DNA of 64,000 nucleotides from positions 2,293,501 to 2,357,500 of the forward strand of contig NC_092669.1 of NCBI RefSeq assembly GCF_032118995.1, read 5' to 3'. Below the pieces are notes generated by a model. That model was not told where the DNA came from, ran no database searches, and was given only the letters and a program-made list of their open reading frames with translations. Source of the DNA: Asterias amurensis (lineage: Eukaryota; Echinodermata; Asteroidea; Forcipulatida; Asteriidae). This document shows positions 43,369 to 52,809 of the stretch, one piece after another. Position 1 is the first letter of the stretch, and each line of letters starts with the position of its first letter. The position numbers and the translations under genes were made by a program.

Positions 43369-46300
43369 GTAAGAGATGATGTAAATTAGTTTGATTTTCA
43401 ATGTTATTTTACTCGTATAGGGAATGAATTAACTCCAAAAAAACTTTGGTCAGAAGCCTACAGCAGCTTCATTTCGCTTCAAAGTAATGTGTGAAAACAA
43501 ACAAAATAATAATTAGAACACTTGAACCTGAGAAGCGTTACCGCAGTAACGCTTCTCAGATTGTGATCGATCTTTCTGTATTGACACTGTTATTCTTGCG
43601 GATATTCGGTGTTATCTTAAAAACGCAGCCACCGTTTGAAATGACATTTTTACAGATTTATTTTATTGCAATATCTACGTTTTTATAGGATTAAACTAAT
43701 CGAATAGTTCAAAAAGCCAAAGGAATACTTTGCCTTTAAAGACAGTGGACACTATTGGTAATTGTCAAAAACCAGTCTTCTCACTTGGTGTATCTCAACG
43801 TATGCATTAAGTAACCTGTGAAAATTTGAGCTCAATTGGTCGTCGACGTTGCGAGATAATAATAAAAGAAAAAACACCCTGGTCACACGAAGGTGTGTGT
43901 TTTCAGATGCTTGGTTTCGAGACCTCAAATTCTAAATCTGAGGTCTCGAAATCAAATTCGTGGAAAATTATTACTTCTTTCTCGAAAACTACGTCACTTC
44001 AAAGGGAGCCACTTCTCACAATGTTTTATCGTTACTAAGTGAGGTTTTATGCTATAATTATTTTGTGTAATTACCAATAGTGTCCACTGCCCTTGCCTCT
44101 AACTTCCGCTGAAACTCTTGTCCAAATTCATTTTTTAGGAAAAGGAACCATTTGTATTGTATTCAACTCTGAAGCATTTTTTACCATGCGAAAAAGATAC
44201 TTTTTTTAATGGTGTTATTCCTCTTTTTACTTTTTAACAACTGCTTTCGAGAAAATGATTGATTGAAACATGGCGTAGAAACACAAAATGCATTGTGGTT
44301 TTGGTTGCAGCTATCTTTAAATAAATGGTTTATCCCCCTGTAACAACAGCTTCTGGCTCGATCCTTTTTCGAGATAAATCAATTAATACTAAAACAGCCG
44401 TCTGACTGTCTATTTCAGCCGTTTACCATCCGACGTGTTCTGCGATAAAACTGTCTGGTGAATCACTCGACGGCCCTTACATGATTGATCCCGATGGAGT
44501 GGGAAATCATCCACCTTTCGAAGTTCACTGCAGTTACATGAGCAGTATTTTCCCTTTTCAATATCATTTCAATTCTCCTTTTAACTTATTCAAATGTACA
44601 GTCCTTTTGTTTGCTTTTTTCTGTTTTCTTTTCTTTAAAGACACTGGACACTATTGGTAATTGTCACAGTTGGTGTATCTCAAGACATGCATAAAATAAC
44701 AACACATGCATAAAACAAAGATGTGAAAATTTGAGCTCAATCGGTCATCGAACTTGCGAGATAATAATGAAAGAAAAACACCCTTGTCACAAGAAGTTGT
44801 GTGCGTTTAGATGCTTGATTTCAAGACCTCAAGTTCTAAATCTGAGGTCTCGAAATCAAATTCATGGAAAATTACTACCTTCTCGAAAACTATGGCACTT
44901 TAGAGGGAGCCGTTTCTCACAATGTTTTATACCATCAACCTCTCCCCATTACTCATCACCAAGTAAGGTTATATGTTAATAATGTTTTTGAGTGATTACC
45001 AATAGTGTCCACTGCCTTTAAAGCCATTGTACTCTTTCGGTAAACAGCATGATCAAGGTCCACACTTCGTGTATCACAACTTATATATCAAACAACAAAC
45101 CTGTGGAAATTTAGGCTCAATCGGTCATCGGAGTCGGGAGAAAATAACGGGAAAACCCACTCTTGTTTCCGCGCGTGTCGCCGTGTCATGACATGTGTTT
45201 AAAATAAATCCATTATTCTCGCTAACGAGAATTAATATTCAAGTTTTACCGTTTTCTCAAAAAGTGAAGCATTTCATGGACTAATATTTCAACAGAAGAC
45301 TTTCACCATTACATTCTGTAAACCCTGTAAATTATTTGTAAATCTGTGAACTTTTTTCCCCTTGTTTTTCTGTACCGAAAGGGTCCAATGGCTTTAACCA
45401 TAATATTTTTTAATATGGATTCAATTACGTACTGTACAGTTTCCGCTTCAGTTTAAACTCCTCAGACTATGAGACAGTTGCCGTGTCAAAATGGCTCGGG
45501 AGTGAGATGAGCAAACCCTATACCATTGTGCCATTATTAGAACATACATTCACAAATTATGGTTGTTTACCGTCCGTTACGTAACAACGCAAATCTCGCC
45601 CCAAATCATGTGTGACGGGAATTCAAATGGTAACGTGTGATTAAGCACGTTGCCCGTGTTGCCCGTTCTATTCTTTTTTTCCCTGTCTGTTTCCTTACCC
45701 TGTTTATTCTTGCGGTCCATGTTTTCTTTTGGCTTGCCCCCCTTTCCGTTTTAATGTTTTCATTTTTTCTTTCAAATTTTCCTTTTGCTTTTTACATTAT
45801 CCCTGTTTACCCGGTAGCCCACACAAACTCCAACGGATTTTTCATGTCTCATTGCTTTGATGTGTTCCTTCAATGCTTTGATGTGTTCCTTCAATGTTTT
45901 CATTTTCTTTTTCTTTTCTTTCCTTTTCCTGTTTTTCCCTCATTATCATTTCCTCTTTTCCTTTATAATCATTCCCTTTTCCACTTTTTGTTTCTCTCGC
46001 TCATTTCCTTTTGATGTTTCCCTTTCCCTTTCAATTACTTTTGCTTTTTCTGTGCATTTCTTTCCAAATATTATAATTCCACAAACCCCTACGGATGTTT
46101 TATGTCTTATTTTTTGTTTTTAATCCGCATATCTTGGGATGACGAACATACCACCCACGATATCCGGACAAGTGATAGCGGTTGATTCCGACCCGTATGA
46201 TGTGAATATTAATTATTCAATACCCATGGAACAGGTCAGATTTACATTACTCTTCACTGACTATACGGAACTTGAGACCAAGGCCCAGTGTCATAGAGTT

Positions 46301-47847
46301 GCTTAAGCACAAAATTATGCTTAAGCAAAAGAAATCAAGCTTAGTCAAATCAGATTACCGGCCAAGACTCCACTCAATTGTTATGCTAAGTAAACAACAG
46401 CTAAATACCAGTCACAAGCAATGTATATCATGAAATTTTGGCCAGTAACATGTGTAAAATAAGCAAGCTATATTTCCGTGCTTCAGCAAATTTTTTGCTT
46501 AAGCAGCTCTATGAAATTGGCCCCATGCCTTAGATACTCGTCTGGCAATCTACGGACGAACCACGTCTCTGGAATTCCTTGCCAGACAAGTTGAGGGGCA
46601 CTCCCGAACAGATATTATCTTATGTTTAAAGCTTTGCGTGGTGTGAAGAAGAAGGAAAGGGCATTACTATAAATACTAAAAAAGTAAACTTGGGGTACAA
46701 CCATGGAAATCTAAAGTTGTCATGCCCATTGTTTTTGTACTTCTCTTTTATCGCCACATTTAGAACTCTCATAAATTGACATTAAATCATCACATTTTCC
46801 ATCGTAGATAACATCTCTAATTGACCAATCAACAAAATGCTACCAGATTCTCACGGCAGAATGTAAAAACGCCAAGATTTATGACGGGGAGAATCAGCTG
46901 GCGTGGTGGGTGTCACGTGATGGTGCCAGGATGCCGAACTGGGGCGGGGCCACGACTATTAAGGGGTGCTTTTGCTATGCGACTGACAGTAAGTTTTCGC
47001 CATAGATATAGAATTAAATAACTAGATCGGCCGCGCGTACATACGCGCCATTACCTGTGTAGAAAATAAAATTGTTCGCCATGGACGCGGTAAAAATTTC
47101 ACGTTCGAAAGGCGACGCGCAAAAATGAACACGGGAGATAGGCCTTTGACGCGCTAAATGTCACGTGCTGACGGCAAAAAGTCACGTGCTGACGGCAACG
47201 CACAGAAAATGTACACGGGAGATAGGCAATGGCAGCCCCCATGCCAGAACCTGCGTATTTACGCGCGGCCGATCTAGTTATTCTATTCTATATCTATGGT
47301 TTTCGCCCACCCTTTGAACGCTAGGTTGCAGTAGACTTACCAGGTGCGTGCTGGTCTTCACTTGAGCGCTAACGTAGACCAGCATGCACCTCATGCCATG
47401 CCTACAGCATGTGTACCGAGTATTTGCGATAAGATCATAGAGTTATAATAACAGTCAATAAATAAGTTATTAGTGTTTACGTAGTTCTGAGCACGCGCAC
47501 CATACCAACAACTATGTATTTACCTGGTAAGTCTGCTGCCACCAAGCGTCTCAAAAGCTTTCCATTAATTAATAATGTAAAAAAATGTGTATACGCGCCT
47601 ATCCAATGTGTACCTTCTACACATCGTTTATGTATAATATTAAAAATAAACCCTTCCATTTACATGTATAGATTGCGTGTCAGGGAACCGCTGTAACTGC
47701 GGTGCTAATGTGCGGGCCTCAGACGGTGGACGGATGGACGACAGGACTAAACTACCCGTGAGTGCCCTTCACTTCGGAAGTGCAGCGCCCCCAAAAGAGA
47801 TGTCGTACCGCATCGAAAACCTAATGTGCTACACACAAGTCCCGTGA
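42027..47847 (+). CDS. gene C: PAN - Thr-rich repeat - CASPR-type fibrinogen-like protein (5 exons, intron 2 splice sites degraded)
   Basis: Exons 42027-43368, 44419-44544, 46131-46234, 46808-46988 and 47672-47847 give one 642-residue frame if exon 3 starts at the position homologous to gene A. The signal peptide and PAN domain (VKCAALCRRTAFCRSFNYDK then CQL) are followed by about 12 seven-residue units (EPTTTSK) and then about 13 sixteen-residue units (EPTTTLEPTTEQTTSK). The C-terminal domain keeps the ten cysteines plus YMIDPDGVGNHPPFEVHC, WWVSRDG..MPNWGG and RCNCG. Oddities: the donor at the homologous end of exon 2 reads GC instead of GT (a GT lies 3 bp further on), and the base expected to complete the intron 2 acceptor is T, so there is no AG. 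The next AG (46171-46172) is in frame but drops 14 codons. All other junctions are canonical. Either it is spliced unusually, or it is beginning to decay, or there is a sequence error. Confidence 0.75.
42445..43355 (+). repeat. composite coding minisatellite: 21-bp units then 48-bp units
   Basis: The first part is about 12 units encoding EPTTTSK (42480-42735). The second is about 13 units encoding EPTTTLEPTTEQTTSK with Q/E/H and K/E/Q variants. The 16-residue unit looks like the 7-residue unit fused with a 9-residue LEPTTEQTT block. Confidence 0.93.
43528..43559. other. perfect 14-bp hairpin in gene C intron 1
   Basis: CTGAGAAGCGTTAC and GTAACGCTTCTCAG are exact reverse complements separated by CGCA. 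No T run follows. Role unknown. Confidence 0.8.
43736..44093 (+). mobile_element. MITE-1, slightly shortened
   Basis: TTAAAGACAGTGGACACT to TAGTGTCCACTGCCCTT; a small deletion removes the CATCAACCTCTCCCC block. Intron 1 of gene C. Confidence 0.8.
44419..44544 (+). CDS. gene C exon 2
   Basis: Acceptor CTGTCTATTTCAG; encodes HPTCSAIKLSG and YMIDPDGVGNHPPFEVHC. Ends AGCA|GTATTT, or 3 bp earlier at ATGA|GCAGTA, the position homologous to genes A and B. Confidence 0.65.
44635..45021 (+). mobile_element. MITE-1, full length
   Basis: TTAAAGACACTGGACACT to GTGTCCACTGCCTTTAA; the right TTAA is shared with the next element. Intron 2 of gene C. Confidence 0.85.
45018..45396 (+). mobile_element. second TTAA-type MITE family (AAAGCCATTG ends)
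   Basis: TTAAAGCCATTGTACTCTTT at the left and GGGTCCAATGGCTTTAA at the right. Shares the CTCAATCGGTCATCG block with MITE-1, so the two families are related. Reverse partial copy at 27540-27800. Confidence 0.75.
45655..46125 (+). repeat. pyrimidine-rich low-complexity tract
   Basis: About 470 bp of TTTCCTTTTCC-type sequence with a tandem GATGTGTTCCTTCAATG(C)TTT near 45855-45900. Fills the 3' end of gene C intron 2; the open frames in it are low-complexity artefacts. Confidence 0.8.
46131..46234 (+). CDS. gene C exon 3, no canonical acceptor
   Basis: The homologous exon is 104 bp, exactly as in gene A, and encodes GMTNIPPTISGQVIAVDSD to YSIPMEQ, donor ACAG|GTCAGA. The intron would end CGCAT instead of CGCAG. 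An in-frame TAA at 46120-46122 prevents a longer exon. A cryptic acceptor (ACAAG|TG, exon from 46173) keeps the frame. Confidence 0.6.
46282..46524. mobile_element. foldback MITE, GGCCCAATTTCA family
   Basis: GGCCCAGTGTCATAGAGTTG / AAGCAGCTCTATGAAATTGG then CCC, with GCTTAAGCA words inside each arm. Intron 3 of gene C. Confidence 0.8.
46808..46988 (+). CDS. gene C exon 4
   Basis: Acceptor CATCGTAG; encodes ITSLIDQS, WWVSRDG and GCFC; donor GACA|GTAAGT, phase 1. Confidence 0.83.
46994..47307. mobile_element. foldback MITE with 8-bp target duplication at a splice donor
   Basis: TTTTCGCC stands at both edges (46994-47001 and 47300-47307). Between them ATAGATATAGAAT and AACTAGATCGGCCGCGCG are mirrored by CGCGCGGCCGATCTAGTT and ATTCTATATCTAT. 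The left edge is 5 bp after the donor GT of gene C exon 4. Confidence 0.88.
47470..47555 (+). repeat. repeat with CTCF-like word, second copy
   Basis: GTTTACGTAGTTCTGA, ATTTACCTGGTAAGTCTG and CTGCCACCAAGCG (47536-47548) match 40905-41010. Intron 4 of gene C. Confidence 0.65.
47672..47847 (+). CDS. gene C exon 5
   Basis: Acceptor TACATGTATAG, with a weaker pyrimidine tract than in A and B; encodes NCVSGNRCNCG, DDRTKLPVSALHF and LMC; stop TGA at 47845. Confidence 0.82.
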
Positions 47848-48339
47848 GAAATTAGACTTTGATGACAAGTCGTTAAAAGTCAGTGCTATTTTGTCTGCCA
47901 CTTTACAAACACGAGCTTGCCGATCATGCAGCAGTCGCAGTGTGATTTACATTCATGCAACGGTCGTAGGTAGCGCGCAATACTTGTCGAGTTGGTTACC
48001 AAACGAAATCGGCAAAGTCGGGTATTGTAACTTTAAACGTCTCATCTTTCTTGTAGTTAACGTAAACAGAGATAGTCCTATACCAATTCGTCTTACAATC
48101 ACAAAACAATGGTCGCGTTCCTTGTGTGTTTAAGTAATGCATGGATATAAAATTTTAAATTTCATTGTACGGAGTCAGACTTTTTTGCACTTCTAAGATT
48201 TTCTTCGCGCCAATTTACTTAGCTATAGAAGCATATCTGTTATCAGTTTTTAGACACAGTCATAGTGTGGCTAAAAGATCCTTCCCCATACGAATATAAT
48301 ATTCACGTGTCCACCAGCTTGGTCATGTTCCCTGTATCC

Positions 48340-48455
48340 TATAGCCGTAAGAGATGCTAAACATTCATTGTAGATAAAGGAACCATGCTGTTTCTCCTTC
48401 TAGCCTCGGTTTTGTTTACACTGATTTGATTGGGAGAAAATCAAGATGGCCGTGA
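48340..48455 (+). repeat. dispersed repeat, CCTCGGTTTGG family, copy 3
   Basis: ACATTCATTGTAGATAAAGG, CTGTTTCTCCTTCTAGCCTC and AAAATCAAGATGGCCG match 21768-21925. Confidence 0.5.
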
Positions 48456-48909
48456 TAAAACTCTTCAGGCAGCCGATGCCGAATTCAGGGCCGTCGGTAA
48501 TTATTAAAGACCTTTATAGAAACTGGTGTTTATAAAAACAAACAAGCACATTAATTAAAATTCAATAAAAGAACATCTAGTTGGACTTGTGCTAATTATC
48601 TAAGCCTCTATACAATATTAGGAGGCCGCAAGTAATTTAAAATAATCGACCAGTAGTTCCTTATTCAAAATGATAATGAAACACTGAACGAATAGTCGAT
48701 AACTGGAAGTACAGATGTTTCGCGTCATGGAGTTCCATTGAGCAAGTGGGTGAATGTCAAACTCAACTTCGCCCCTTACTAAAAATAACAAATACCAGCT
48801 TAGATCCCGTGCAGATAAATCCATTTTGAGTGGGGCGCCCTTTCCTACATGTGCAAATGGGGGGGGGGGGGGGGTGCTCTTTGAACCTCCACTATCCAGA
48901 TTACATTTT
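48456..48909. other. intergenic, poly-G tract
   Basis: AATAAA at about 48563 could serve gene C. A run of about 18 G lies at 48858-48874. No exon was recognised. Confidence 0.4.
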
Positions 48910-49101
48910 GGCCCAATTTTATAGAACTGCTTATAAGCACAACAAGTAGCTATGCACAACAACATTATGCTTACCAGATTAAGGTTACCGACAAAACTAC
49001 AATGTTACATGTACAATTTGTGACTGGTATCCTGCTCATTTTTACAGCGGGACATTTTTAAGCAAAATATTCTGCTTAAAGCACCTCTATAAACTGGTCC
49101 T
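48910..49101. mobile_element. foldback MITE, GGCCCAATTTCA family
   Basis: GGCCCAATTTTATAGAACTG at the left, with TTCTGCTTAAAGCACCTCTA and TAAACTGGTCC at the right. Confidence 0.75.
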
Positions 49102-49176
49102 AGGCCTTGTTTTTCATTTTCTGTTTCCACGGTATTATCTAAGACGAGGTACATGATCAAGTCTGTAGCTTTAGGT

Positions 49177-49658
49177 TAAAGGGTATAAAAAATGTACTTT
49201 TTCCTAACAAAAAACACAATGTCCACAGATTTACATTAAACTTTACACAGTTTGAAGATTATGATAGTAGAAAGCTTCCCTTGAAATTTTACTTACTGAG
49301 GTGCTGTAGTTATTGAGAAATGAGTAAAAGTAATCATTTTCGTCTCAGTTTTAGCATGCAAAAACGTATTAACCAGTTATGCTATGGTTTTGGTATAATA
49401 TCATAACTGGTTAAGGGGATTTTACATGCTAAAATCATTTTGGTCTCGTGAGACCAAAATGATTTTGTGACTTGTTTTACTCATTTGGTCTCATGAGTCC
49501 AAAATGATTTTGTGACTTGTTTTACTCATTTCTCAAAAACTACACAACCTTAGTTAGTATTATTTGAAGGGAAGCTTTCCACTATCATTATCTTCAAACC
49601 CTGTAACTTTAATGTAAATCTGTTGACATTTTTAAAAAGTACCCAAATCCTTTTAAGT
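49177..49658. mobile_element. ~480-bp foldback, CACAATGTCCACAG family, copy 1
   Basis: Left arm TTAAAGGGTATAAAAAATGT, AATGTCCACAGATTTACATT, GATTATGATAGTAGAAAGCT; the right arm is inverted (AGCTTTCCACTATCATTATC, TTTAATGTAAATCTGTTGAC, ending AATCCTTTTAA). The hinge has a duplicated GGTCTCRTGAGWCCAAAATG. A second copy is at 60851-61284. Confidence 0.85.
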
Positions 49659-50036
49659 TCAATGTATAAATCATCGGAGTGTGAATATCTTTTTTATTGA
49701 GATGCGATAAAATCAAATGAAAAACAGAATAAGAGGTTCGAACAAAATAACTATTAAACACTTCTAAAACGTAAACTTACCAATATTATTACAAGAGACA
49801 AGTCACAGAGATCCATCGTGTTTATTTAATAGAAAAGGGCATCAGAAAAAAATTGACACCTGTATAAAAAAGGGTTAGAATAACAATACAATTTATGCTA
49901 ATACTTGTTCTCCAATTTGACTCCTGAGTTGTAGTGAGTAATTAATTTTAAAGAAGTACATGTAGTACAAAGAATAAATACTTGTGCGTGTTGGACTTGG
50001 GCCCAATAACAGTTGTTCTTTCATTCACATGTATTC

Positions 50037-50376
50037 GAGGCACTGGACGCTATTGGTAATTACTCAAAATAGTTGTTAGAGCATGGTAATTCGAGCAATG
50101 GAGAGCTGTTGATAGTATAAAACATTGTGAGAAACGGCTCTCTCTGAAGTATTATTTAGTTTCGAGAAAGAAGTAAAACGTTCTCTCAAATGAGAAGACT
50201 TCATGTCTGAAGCCCTTTTTAGGTATCTAAAAGCACACAATTTATGCAGCTTTTTTTTCTCTTGCAACTTCGATGACCAATTGAGTCAAAATCTTAACAG
50301 AATTGTTACTTTTTTATGTTGATGAGTCAGTGAGAATGCTGGTATTTGACAATTACCAAAGGTGTCCGGTGCCTTT
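50037..50376 (-). mobile_element. MITE-1, reverse copy
   Basis: AGGCACTGGACGCTATTGGT to AAAGGTGTCCGGTGCCTTTA. Confidence 0.78.
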
Positions 50377-50692
50377 ATAAAGAAGACATACGTTTGGTAA
50401 ACAATCTTGTAATTACTGGCAATAAAATTACTTGTTAGAAGTACATTACCTATCCATAGTATTTTTTTTCCATTTTGAGAGTAATTTCACTTCGACGATA
50501 ATGTGCGTTATGAAAAGATATAATCAGTTCTGTTTGTGACCATGACATGCAGAAGAATGTGTGTCAAAGGTCGTCTGGCAGGAAACCAGCAGGTTCTAAA
50601 AGGCCGGTATACAGGCAGGCATTACTTGCGAGCTTGCTGGAAGTATGACGTCACATATCAAGGCTATCTTGGACGGGAATCTTGACTCTAAG

Positions 50693-50895
50693 GGAGGGTT
50701 CGTTTAGCTTCCCTGAGTCAACCCCGGTCTTCGGCCAGTACGTTCGAATAGCTTTGGCGGGGCTCACCTGGGTCAGTCCGCAGTGCCCTGCTTGTGAAGT
50801 TGGTCACTTGGGGTGACCTGAGGTGCATGCCGTCACCACGAGAGGGCGAGTGTGATAGTTCGATTAGCTCTTGTCAGCTGGGGCTCACCCATGTC
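50693..50895 (-). mobile_element. foldback MITE, TTCGTTTAGCTTCCC family, copy 2
   Basis: Reverse-oriented relative of 30237-30478: GGTTCGTTTAGCTTCCCTGA, GTACGTTCGAATAGCTTTG, GTCACCACGAGAGGGCGAGT, TTAGCTCTTGTCAG. Confidence 0.78.
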
Positions 50896-51369
50896 ACGGT
50901 TATTACCTCGGAGTTTTCTTTCAATTGCACAACAAGCGCATCAGACGAAATAAAATTACGCCATCCCATAAATATGGAAGGAGGAATTCAATACCTTTTG
51001 GAAAGAACTTTGACAAATAATAAATAAGTTGTTTTGTAAACGCAATCAGAATTTTAGTACTTGATGAAAATGAATACCAGCTTCAAAATGATAGATGGAA
51101 CTAATAAAATTATACCACTCGATCAAAATCTATTTTCGAATTTTGTAACTCTAGATTAGTTAATTTATAATTATGTACATGCGTCAGACAAAAGTTGACA
51201 CGATGGGCCAGGGAAAAGTCATCAGACAAAAGTTGATGCTTACGCCCCGGGGGAAATAATTTCCACACCCCTAACAAATAAATAATGCTGATTTGGACAT
51301 AATGTTTCAATTATGAGGTCCAATCAATATAGAAACCTTACAAACCTAAGATTTCTGTTCTCCTTCTAA

Positions 51370-52105
51370 ACTCTTGCCAGTGGGGAATGCGGTTTACTTG
51401 ACACCACAAGACACCACAGTACGTTTAGGTGAACACAGACTGTGTATGCAGCATTGAGTAATATGCTATGAAGTTTTCTGTTAATCTGCTCCAAAAGAGT
51501 TCACTACAAAATGACCCGTGCACCAAGACTTTGTTTAATTGTAAAATCTGAAAGTAAAGAATTTGTTTTAGTTCTTAGTGGTGTAGAAGGATACCACAAT
51601 ACACCACAGTATATTTAAATGAACGCAGCCTGTATAACCACCTAACTATATGAAAACTATATGCTGTGGTGTTTTCTGTTCCTCTGGTCCACAAGAGTCA
51701 CTACAGAATAAAAGTAAACTAAGATTTTGTTTGTTTTTAAAATCTTTAAGTGCCAGAAGGGAACTCGTTTTTCTTCGACACCACAAAACACCACATTACG
51801 TTTAAGTGAACGCAGACTGTGTAAACACCTATAACTTACTATAATTATGCTATGAAGTTTTCTGTTCATCTGCTCCAAAAGAGTCACTACATAATACAAG
51901 TGAATTAAGATTCTGGTTTTTTTCCTTAAATCTTGTAGTAGCGAATTCGTGTTGCTCTTGGTAGTGTAAAATGAAACCACAATACATAGCCACAAGTTCA
52001 CTACAAATGATCAATAAACTAATTATAAGACTTTGTTTTATTTGAATATCTTGCTGCAGAGAATTCGTTCTAAAAGGACACCACAATAAACCACAGTAAC
52101 ATTTT
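51370..52105 (+). repeat. ~190-bp tandem repeat, about 4 units
   Basis: GACACCACAA(G/T)ACACCACA, GAACGCAGACTGTGTA, ATGCTATGAAGTTTTCTGTT and CAAAAGAGTCACTACA recur at about 51400, 51590, 51780 and 51970 with drift. Just downstream of the Four-jointed gene. Confidence 0.75.
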
Positions 52106-52119
52106 ACTTGAACGTGAAT

Positions 52120-52275
52120 GCAATTTAAGCGATACGAATGTTGACGTAACCTGGCTGTTTTTACAGCGAACGTTTACAAGGAGTTGAGCACATTTTGGAC
52201 TGATGCGATTTGCTCGTTGCGAATTTGTGACGTCAAAATTCGTATCACATTCGCAGAAAGTATGAACCAGGCTTA
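52120..52275. mobile_element. foldback MITE, GCGATACGAAT arms
   Basis: GCGATACGAATGTTGACGTA is mirrored by TTGTGACGTCAAAATTCGTA and TCACATTCGC; flanked by CTGGCT and CAGGCTT. Confidence 0.6.
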
Positions 52276-52334
52276 AACCAGCAGAAGCCAGTTCGAAAAG
52301 AGGGCTCTAATACCCATGACGTAAAGGGCGACGA

Positions 52335-52809
52335 CTAAAAGGGGGAGTGGTCAGGGGTGTATTGCGACTCTCCAGCGTTCTTGGCAATGTTTTGCTTCTG
52401 GCAATTTTCCATCCACGAGTGAACAATCTGCAATCTCTCTCTAAGCATCCCTCCGTGCTTATGGATCTTATCAAACTCCGGGAACACCCCTCTACTGAGT
52501 GGATCCTCCCGAAGCACCCGCTCCGTGAGCAGTCGGGCGGGATTCGGGTCCTCCAACAGCGCCCGCACGCGTTCGACAGTCGACCGGCGGAATATGCAGA
52601 TTTTCTGTAGTAATTCCTTTTGGAGCTCGCTTTGCAGTAAGCTGTCTTTGTTCTCTACCTGAAGGAATGAATAGCCGTCGAGGAGTCCACTTTCGTTATC
52701 CACAATCCACAGCTGTTTGGTTTGTGGATGCTGCACCAAGTTGTGGACCTGTGTTCTCAGGATCGAGATGTCGTCGTAATAACGGACACCGGCTAAGTTT
52801 ATGGTGAGC
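52335..52809 (-). CDS. FJX1: FJX1 exon 5 (catalytic motif, C-terminus)
   Basis: Acceptor TTTCTTTTAG at 52810-52811. Encodes RLTINLAGV, VDNESG and the C-terminal helical region to QYTPDHSPF, stop TAA. Confidence 0.9.

Noticed and set aside
42335..43401. Antisense 341-aa and 138-aa and sense 236-aa ORFs over gene C repeats
   Set aside because: By-products of 21- and 48-bp units in the real exon.
45637..46123. Overlapping 125- and 88-aa ORFs
   Set aside because: Low-complexity pyrimidine tract in gene C intron 2.
51370..52105. CRISPR-like array
   Set aside because: Units are contiguous ~190-bp tandem repeats without short direct repeats and unique spacers, in an animal genome.
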